A stretch of DNA of 64,000 bases, from contig CM043969.1 in assembly GCA_014529385.2 (NCBI GenBank), positions 9,525,001 to 9,589,000 of the forward strand. Direction: 5' to 3'. The notes beneath the pieces are model-generated. The model was not told the DNA's origin. It saw only the letters and a program-made list of their open reading frames with translations, and ran no database searches. Shown piece by piece: positions 55,735-64,000 of the stretch. The position numbers were made by a program, and so were the translations under genes. The number at the start of each line of letters is the position of its first letter. The first letter of the stretch is position 1. This DNA comes from Adiantum capillus-veneris. Taxonomy: Eukaryota; Streptophyta; Polypodiopsida; Polypodiales; Pteridaceae.

Positions 55735-58700
55735 TTGGCAATGTCGAAGAGACCGTTCTATCAGGTGTGCGCAACTTTGACTAAAATTAAGGTCCCGCAC
55801 TTAGCACGTGAGCTTTTTGTGAAGAAAACCTCTTTGAAAATGATCTTGAACAATAGTATAGGTGTGACCTCAATAAACCAATCTAAAATTTCTAGTGTCC
55901 TGGGTATCCATCAAAGAAATATAGCTACTGCAAGTTCAAGGATGAAGAATAAAGATGAGGATGAAGTGTTGCCATTAGAGTTCATGTGAGAGACAATTGC
56001 CTCAAGGAACTGTTATAACCAATGAAACGAGAGATTTGGTGTATGCCTTTTGGACATCAGAGACATATGCAAAAAGAGATTTGGAAGGAAAAGTGTTGTC
56101 AAACATCCTTTGCATCTACTTGATGACTCTCAAGTACCAACAACTCTTAGCAATTGTAATTTGTTTGATAATCCTTAAGGTTGATTTGGTCAAGACAAAA
56201 CCAAATTTGGTAGTCTGCTATACGACAGTGGATGTGTACAATACCTTACAAAGGTTGTATACAATACCAATGCATTCCTATGTACTCCCAAAGCTATCTT
56301 GCATAGAACCAAAGCCCCTGTGCAATACCAAATTTGGTGTTCAATTTTATACTAGTAATTTCAAAGCCTATCTATAGAGTACCAAAGCCTCTGTATAGTA
56401 CCTTTTCTTTCCCAGAGGCACCAAAGCCAATTTGTAGAGTACCAAATCCTCGCTCTATTTTACCAAAGCCTATTGTATAGTACCAAATCATTCTTGTTTA
56501 TCACCAAAGAATTCGCAAAGTACCGATATAGGTACTCTTTTGCATGGAGTTCAACTATGAGTCAAAAGAAGAAAAATAACACCAAATCTGAATTTTTGTT
56601 ATATGGCACTGGTCCTGCACAATAGTAATGGTCTTTGTATAGTACCCAAGCCTTTGTAAAATACCAAATTTGGTACTCTCTTGGATGCCAATGGTTGTAC
56701 ATAGTACCAAAAGCCTAAAGACAATACCAAAATTTGGTACTCTCCTGCATGCCAATGGTTGTACACAGTACCAAAAGCCTAAAAGACAGTACCAAATATG
56801 AAAATAGTCTATTATAGTACCAAAGGTTGCATGAATAGTACCCAAGCATCTTTGAACTACCCAATTTGGTCACTGGTTGTACATAGTACCAAAAGCTTAA
56901 AGACAATACCTTATATGGAAAAAGTTTGTTATAGTACCAAAGGTTGCATGAATAGTACCCAAGCATCTTTGAACTACCCAATTTGTTACTCTCCTACATG
57001 CCAATGGTTGTACATAGTACTAAAATCCTAAAGATAGTACCAAATATGAAAATAGTATGTTATAGTACTAAAGGTTGCAAGAATAGTACCCAAGCATCTT
57101 TGAACTTTCCAATTTGGAACTCTCCTGCATTGCAAGAGTTCAAAATAGCATGAAGACAATGCCAAATTATACCTCTCATTAAATGCCAAATGTTGTTAGC
57201 ATTACCAAATGGCTCCAATTTGACTTGTTTTAGTGGTGTCCAGCTCTTAAATGCTATTCTGTTTCATGGGGCAATGGTTACCCAACATGACATTTTGGTA
57301 CTCTGGAGTTTTAAAGTTTAGTAGACTACCAAAGATGGTTCTACAATACCATATTTGGTACTGTCTACAACCAGTTTTGGCACTATTGCATGAGTGGCAT
57401 TTTACCATCTAGAAATTTTCTAATCGTTTGTTTTGGTGCCATAGGTTGAGCTATACCAAAGATTTAAGAAGGCTCGTAGTGGGAGTGTTTTTTAGATGCT
57501 TTGAGGCATTAAAGCCATACTTTGTTTGGAAGTTGAAAGAGCGGTATACTTGTTGCTGTGTATCCCATGTGCATATGTTCTATTTCAAAGAGGCTTTTAA
57601 TCAGATGCCGCAAAACAAGTTTGGTGCGTCACGGGAAAGGTTACCTTTGCACCTTGCTCCATATTTTGTACAAGTGATGATATATGAGAGTGTTTTGCAA
57701 ACCAAGAAGTATGTCAGCACATCACTGGTATGTGGGAATCCATCATGTGCCCAAAGCCTCCAAATAGTGAATAACATGCCAAGGAATGCTTGATGGGGGA
57801 CGTCTCACAATGTGGTGTACAGAAGTTGGCATTTTGTCCCAATGAGATGGAAGAGGATAGCAGGGAGGCGTCTGTGAAGGTTTTCATGGATGTTGGAACG
57901 GGACAGGTTGATGCAGGTGGGAGTGAGAAGAAGAGAAAGCACTTGATTGTGCAACGAATGAAAAGTGCGTCTTTTCTTAACCTATTTTTAGCCCACCTCA
58001 CAAGCTTCATCAAGCACAACTTTGTCTTCCGTTGGCAATCCCATCAATTCAAGGATTGTTTGCTCAAGTTTCGTAGCAATGTCGTTGTATTCATTATTGA
58101 CTTTGTAGAGAATTATTCTTTTAAAATTCAGAATCATGAGATTTAGTCAATGCATTGGTGTCTACTCAAGTCACAATACTTGTGCACATCACTTATGTTA
58201 GAAATGCAACAGGTGGTGTTCAAAAGACACTAGCATGACACATTGTTTGTACAACATTGTTTCATGCTTCATGGCAAGTGACTCAAACAACATGGACATT
58301 GTTTTGTAGCACCATTCGGTGTGGTCAGATGGTGTTGTTTCACTATTCAAAGCCCATAGACCTTGTTATTTTGTGGCCAAGTACTATCAGATGACAAGCT
58401 TACACATGATGCATAACTTCTCATCATCCAACCATAGAGCATGATGAGGCAGGGGAAGTCATCAAGAAAACCTTGACACATGAGGAATTGAAACCAGATG
58501 GCTGGCCTATGAAGTGTGCGGTTGATGTGGTCAACTTTATGAATGCAACTTTTTAGCCAAGAGAATAGTCTCACAAGTGTAATACTTAGAGAGTCTTCTG
58601 ACTTATTGGTGCAAATGATGTGCAACACAATCTCCAGTGGGATTGTGTGTGCATTGTGGGATCCCGCTCGTTTCATTGTCCTGATGGGTATTCAGAGGAC

Positions 58701-59361
58701 AACCCATGCACCGTACTCTTTCAAACACTTTCATGCTTTTGTGATTCAGGTATGAGTGGGCTATGGGGAAGATGCAAAAATAGAATGCACATAGAAAAAT
58801 GAAAATATGTTTCCATCAAACCACTACCAGAGTCTAGTAATAACAAGAAGGGATGACAAAGAGGATGATGAGGAGGATGTTGAATATTCAAATTCTATGC
58901 TAATGAGCCAAGTTTCTAACCTACCACTGTAGGAAGGATGCCCTAAAATGTTATGTGGAATGCTGTCCATTGGCGATAACTTTGCAATCAAAGCAACCGA
59001 GGCTAAAGAGAACTTCTACCTTATCAAATGCACAAAAGTGTTGTACCAGACGATGAGATCACAAAAGGATAAGTGCATAACAAGATTGTTAGGGGAGGGA
59101 AGGTTGTTCAAGGCTTATACTATGGCCAAGTGAAAGGAAAAGCTGATACATATAGCCTATTGGATCAAACATCTCCCGTCATGATCTACACATCTTGTAA
59201 GGGCCATGCGTTTCTTGATGGAGCCTATTGCAAGAGTCCTTAATCGATTGAAGTTATCTATTGAAGTATATGAGAACATATACAATAGCATGCCATATGA
59301 CGATGATGAGAGTGATGATGGTGCATCCATGTTACTTGAAACACAATTTCAGAACCCCTAA
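55735..59361 (+). pseudogene. Decayed gene of an uncharacterised multi-copy family
   Basis: Frames in order along the plus strand look like one broken gene. The parts are VLGIHQRNIATASSRM with LPLEFM and TNETRDLVYAFWTSET (55740-56080), then KSVVKHPLHLLDDSQ (shifted, about 56090-56140). After an interruption come FFRCFEALKPYFV (57490), FLAHLTSFIKHNFVFRWQSH and VVFIIDFVENYSFKIQN (57975-58130), then in another frame VTILVHITYVRNATGG (58165). Last are GDNFAIKATEAKENFYLIKC (58966) and a tail ending VYENIYNSMPYDDDE. From memory this resembles unnamed proteins repeated in some plant genomes with a D-F-x-E-N-Y-[TS]-F motif, possibly transposon-borne; that is inference. Multiple stops and shifts. Confidence 0.5.
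56190..57420. repeat. Degenerate array of GTACCAAA / TACCAAATTTGGTA motifs
   Basis: Dozens of TAGTACCAAA(G/A)CC, AATACCAAA and inverse TTTGGTACT phrases, many joined as the palindrome TACCAAATTTGGTA (for example near 56661, 56732 and 57358). Two longer imperfect copies of about 120 bp occur at 56700-56870, 56870-57000 and 57000-57120 (ATGCCAATGGTTGTACATAG). It interrupts the pseudogene between its N-terminal and middle parts, as an intron or an insertion would. Confidence 0.75.
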
Positions 59362-59479
59362 GTGGGCAAGTGAATGTTTTTTCTCTTAGATGAAATATAT
59401 CTTTTTCTCCTCATGATTTACTGTTTTTCTTGTTAATCTTCACTTCGTCTATTCAGTATCTGAGATTGTTGTACATTAA

Positions 59480-59830
59480 TGGTCAAGCTCTATACCAACT
59501 TGCTCCTAACTAGTACCAAAAGGGAGGTAACCAGCACCAAAGTGATGACAAAGCAATACCAAAACTTTTATTGTAGCATTCTTTGCATAAGATCATGTAC
59601 CAAAAGGGAGCTAACCAGTACCAAAAGGAAGCTAACCAGTACCAAAGTGATGACAAGCAAAGCTCAAGTTTGGTACTAAATAGCACCAAGTTTAGTATTG
59701 CATAGCACCACGTTTGATACTGCATAGCATCAAGTTTGGTATTGTTCTAGCACCAAATTTTGTAATGAATAGCACCAAGTTGGTACTATGCTACCACCAA
59801 ATCTTGTACATTTTCACCATTGTATTAACA
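59480..59830. repeat. Second array of the ACCAAA / TTGGTA motif
   Basis: Same vocabulary as 56190-57420 (ACCAGTACCAAAAGG, CACCAAGTTTGGTAT), just after the end of the pseudogene. Confidence 0.7.
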
Positions 59831-61155
<1,325 letters not shown>

Positions 61156-61157
61156 TT

Positions 61158-61204
<47 letters not shown>
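61158..61204. repeat. (GT)n(GA)n microsatellite
   Basis: A run of GT repeats followed by about 30 bases of GA repeats. Confidence 0.95.
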
Positions 61205-61207
<3 letters not shown>

Positions 61208-61350
61208 AGAGTAGTATTTTAAAGTCGTAGGAAACTATCCCAAGAGACCTTAAAGATCTTTGCGGCACATAATCGGACGCAGAAGTCAACTTCTAAAAAA
61301 TGTGCACACACTGTACGTAATAACAAGTCTCGAGTCCCTCGACTGAGGAC

Positions 61351-61367
61351 TTCCCTTTATAAACCGT
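61351..61367 (+). promoter_or_regulatory. Possible TATA box of the right-hand host gene
   Basis: CCCTTTATAAACCG is a plausible core promoter motif 2.1 kb upstream of the recognisable POLAR-like exon, in locally GC-richer DNA. No transcript start can be shown. Confidence 0.2.
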
Positions 61368-61965
61368 GGTCTTTTCCGAGGGGCCGACTGTGGGTCATGG
61401 CACGCAGGGCGGACACGGCAGCGAGTTTAACTGACCACTTCCCTGCACATCCAGATAGAAGAGAAGAAACTCCGCAGCAATTGAATATTTCCTCGGACAG
61501 CAGCATAATGACCTCAGGTAAAGTTCTCAAAAGGAGCACGCACACGTACGTCGTAAACTCATTATCAGAAAGCGGCTCTTGCCTGCCTGCCTCTCTGGCC
61601 ATCTCCATCGCCATCGCCATCTCCCCCTTTTAATTCCTTGGTCGAATTCAGGTTATCCACACAGTCCCTCAAGAGAACTCTACGCCTTTCTATTGTACAA
61701 CAACTACTGTTGTGCCTCTCTGCAGATTGGTATGTGTTCTCTTTGCATTGAGTCAGCCTTCTGGGTTCACTCCAACTGCACAGGGCAGGATTCTTGCGGG
61801 GCCCTAGATGCCTGTGGCCAAGCGAGAGCAGCGCAAGGGAACTTACCATGTCTCTAAAATGTCACGCGCCTCCACAGCCAGCTGTAAGCTCTATTCTTTC
61901 TTTTTAACCATCCTCTCTCTTCAGCTCATTCAAGCGAGGCATTTGCCTCACCCTTTGTTATTGTG
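61368..61965 (+). other. Possible 5' region of the host gene
   Basis: Short frames on both strands without motifs. The GGCCATCTCCATCGCCATCG run (61597-61622) is a GCCATC microrepeat. First exon and untranslated leader of the downstream gene may lie here, but I cannot place splice sites with confidence. Confidence 0.25.
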
Positions 61966-62230
61966 GTGCATTCTGTACTAAATTAGCAGCCTGTAGGCTA
62001 TTGACCTTAGCCTTCAGCATCAATGGCAATCACTAGCTTGAATTGGACTTTTGCTGCCATGTCGGTTTGGATAGAATGAGGGCGTGTGTCTACAGGCTGC
62101 TAATTTAGTGCATTTTGTACTAAATTAGCAGCCTGTAGACTATTGACCTTAGCCTTCAGCATCAATGGCAATCACTAGCTTGAATTGGACTTTTGCTGCC
62201 GTGTCACTTTGAATAGACTGAGGGCGTGTG
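61966..62230. repeat. 142-bp direct duplication with a perfect hairpin at the junction
   Basis: 61966-62088 is repeated at 62108-62230 with a few changes. At the junction CTACAGGCTGCTAATTTAGT (62090-62109) and its exact reverse complement (62119-62138) form a 20-bp stem with a 9-base loop. Confidence 0.95.
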
Positions 62231-62529
62231 GAACTACTCTTAAGGTACAAGAGATGGTTTGGGTTGGCAGTCATAGGTTGTTCCAAACCATGTTAACGAG
62301 AAAGGGTACTGCGCCTGAAATCTACGCCTGGCCAGTCAGGCTTGTTAAGTCCCCAGACTCAAGGATGGGCACCTGTGGATTGATCACTAAGGGTGGACTG
62401 ACCCTTGCAATGAATTATTTCAATCAGACCTTTGTTCAAAAGCAAGCAGGGACTGTTACATTACATAATTTGGCATCAAAATGCTATACGGTTGAACTTG
62501 AAGATTTACCTCCAAGCTCTATATTTTAA
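62185..62529 (+). CDS. Unrecognised open frame, possible exon
   Basis: 114 codons. The part after the duplication (MVWVGSHRLFQTMLTRKG to LEDLPPSSIF) has a protein-like composition, including KSPDSRMGTCGLITKGG. I recognise no family. It could be an exon of the POLAR-like gene, part of an unrelated gene or chance. Its start lies inside the duplicated segment, which argues against a conserved protein N-terminus there. Confidence 0.25.
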   Translation: MDFCCRVTLNRLRACGTTLKVQEMVWVGSHRLFQTMLTRKGTAPEIYAWPVRLVKSPDSRMGTCGLITKGGLTLAMNYFNQTFVQKQAGTVTLHNLASKCYTVELEDLPPSSIF

Positions 62530-63495
62530 CTAAGAATTTTCTTAATTGTGCTTGTTTGGGAGTGTTATCCATGAGCGTTATTATGATTATAAGACTTAGT
62601 ATAGTTGGGTTCGTTAGAAAGGTACTTCTGTTGTCTTGTTGCATAGTTATGCTGTGGCCTTCTTCAAGCAGGATGCTTATCTTCTCATGGCTGCAGAGTT
62701 TGCAGCACACTCTCTGGGACACTCACATGCTAAAATGAAGAGGACACGTTACAGTTTGCAAACTAGCGTCTGAAGTTAGTGTGTACATCCTACCAGTCCT
62801 GTTTTGTCACGTTGCAATTGTTTTTCATTTGACTTGGGGTCACTGGATTGAGCTGTTAGGATAATGTGTTTTCAAGGATAATAATGGTAAGGATGGATAA
62901 GGGGGATCATGGTTCATTCCTTCCGTTGATGCTTCTAATCTGCATAGTTGATGAAGTGCCCTTATGCATACAGGCAGGTGTAAGGCCTGCCAGCAGTGGC
63001 GCACATGAATACAAGTATCAAGTATATTTGTGTTGTAGTTTCAAGCTCAGGCTTTCCCATGTACCTTCATTATTGTCTAGCCTGAATTACTTTCGTAATT
63101 AAGAATTTGCGTGTTTTAATTAGCCAATTACTACTTTACACTTCCATTATGTTATTTCAAAGAGGCTATTACTGTATGTCTAACCATATCAACTGGCATA
63201 AACAAACTGCAGCGTGCTTTAGCAGTGTAGGCTGACAGCAATTTTTTTTTTCTTTTCAGTGTGTCAAATATACCCACTTGCTATTATGGGTGTGAGAGAC
63301 TGTGCAATTTGAGTGGCCTTTTTCATGTGTTGAGAGAGGTGCTTGCTGATTAAGACCTTTACTTTTAAATCAAATTTTCTAGGTAAACGTCCTTTGTGCT
63401 GACAGGTGTCGTTGATATATTAGGTGTTTCAAAGCAATGTTACATGATTTTGGTGTTGGCCTTGATGTTGAATATGGAACTTTTTCATGGTATAG
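62530..63495 (+). other. Probable intron upstream of the POLAR-like exon
   Basis: T-rich, without a credible long frame. It ends at a T-rich tract and GGTATAG, a good splice acceptor for the exon at 63496. Confidence 0.5.
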
Positions 63496-63926
63496 GTGTT
63501 CCAAAATTACAGCTGCGTGATCCTAGCCTCAATGTTGGTGTTGGAGCAGGTGCGTTGTTCATGTTGATTAATTGTCAGGAGGAAATGAAGAAATTGTACA
63601 AAACGGTGGAAGAGACTGAAAGCTTGGTTCAAGAGCTGAAACAAGCACTTCAGCGACATGGTGAAGACTTGGAAAGCCACCATGGGCATTCAGTGGAAGA
63701 CAAGTTTTGCCCAAGGGAGAGTTCCTGTACTGACAAAAAGTGCACAGGCCAACAGCCTATTCTCACAAGAAACTGTAGGATGGATGGGTTGTTAGAAGAG
63801 CGGGTACCTGCAATGGGAGGGATGGTGAAAGATCAAATGGCTGCACTTGCTGCTGAGCTTGAAGCAGAACTGGAACTTATGGAGCTCAATATGAAGACAG
63901 AAGAAAGTCTCCCATTTGACGCTGGT
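63496..63926 (+). CDS. Exon of a POLAR-like protein
   Basis: Between the acceptor TATAG (63491-63495) and the donor GTGAGG (63927) lies an open 431-bp exon with two bases of a split codon at its start. It encodes a hydrophobic stretch LNVGVGAGALFMLINCQ followed by a helix MKKLYKTVEETESLVQELKQ. A cysteine-bearing spacer with FCPRESSC-TDKKC follows, then the hallmark acidic helix VKDQMAALAAELEAELELME with LNM. That helix and the glycine-rich hydrophobic segment are typical of the plant POLAR-like family. In Arabidopsis, POLAR marks cell polarity in asymmetric divisions of the stomatal lineage. The C-terminal exon should lie beyond the window. Family call is firm; the exact ortholog is not. Confidence 0.75.
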
Positions 63927-64000
63927 GAGGTGGGAGTTTGGTTACAAAAATTTGCATTTACCTGGTTTGGGTGTCTGAAAGGCCTAATGCATGTTAAAAA
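63927..64000 (+). other. Start of the intron after the POLAR-like exon
   Basis: Begins with the donor GTGAGG; runs off the window. Confidence 0.6.

Noticed and set aside
57714..58019. 101-codon minus frame
   Set aside because: It is antisense to the HLTSFIKHNFVFRW region of the plus-strand pseudogene, which is the coherent reading.
61357..61857. Several 78-94 codon frames on both strands near the host gene
   Set aside because: Overlapping frames on both strands in GC-richer DNA without motifs; none could be linked to the POLAR-like exon by convincing splice sites.

Overview
The window looks like a retrotransposon-dense stretch of a large land-plant nuclear genome. The evidence is Ty1/copia and Ty3/gypsy elements with plant-type primer binding sites (initiator-tRNA-Met type TGGTATCAGAGC and the TGGCGCC type), long CT/CA/GT microsatellites, a gypsy element with two RNase H domains (a plant Tat-lineage trait), and a POLAR-like plant gene exon at the right edge. 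The species cannot be fixed from sequence alone. A fern, lycophyte or other plant with a big genome is plausible, but that is inference.

Almost everything from about 4.9 to 55.2 kb is one nest of LTR retrotransposons. I could resolve it from LTR pairs, target-site duplications (TSDs), primer binding sites (PBS), polypurine tracts (PPT) and the way interrupted sequence resumes. Names are mine. The base layer is an old minus-strand gypsy element (A2), whose pieces lie at about 5.1-6.0, 11.5-12.2, 31.86-31.88 and 54.4-55.2 kb. Three elements entered A2. The first is a young minus-strand copia element (6010-11546, TSD AGAAT, LTRs about 1.3% different). The second is a related minus-strand gypsy element A (12249-31857, TSD AATGT), which itself holds the plus-strand gypsy element B (22451-29742, TSD ACGT). 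The third is a minus-strand chromodomain gypsy element D (31883-54423). The 3' LTR of D is split by a large plus-strand element E (32432-47140, TSD AGATG). The coding region of E is split by a small plus-strand element F (39455-44059, TSD CAATG). The right LTR of F is split after seven bases by a deleted copia element G (40782-43738). That makes five layers: A2, D, E, F, G.

The most unusual content is in E and A. E has perfect LTR-element architecture but no reverse transcriptase, RNase H or integrase. It encodes a duplicated domain of about 110 residues, a CCHC knuckle, retropepsin-like segments with an altered active site, and a tail with repeated W-[VIL]-P motifs. Element A carries the same kind of module, a second protease-like motif followed by W-[VI]-P-K repeats, downstream of its integrase. 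This suggests an accessory module shared by an autonomous lineage and a non-autonomous partner. E also has an array of roughly 300-bp repeats, each centred on a near-perfect palindrome.

Right of the nest (55.7-59.4 kb) is a decayed multi-exon-like gene of a repeated, uncharacterised family, split and followed by arrays of a GTACCAAA-type palindromic motif. From 60 to 61.3 kb there are microsatellites and unassigned DNA. From 61.9 kb to the end is the neighbourhood of a host gene: a 142-bp duplication with a perfect hairpin, then a well-supported exon of a POLAR-like protein (63496-63926) that continues past the window. The left 4.9 kb holds truncated pieces of E-family, D-family and other gypsy elements.
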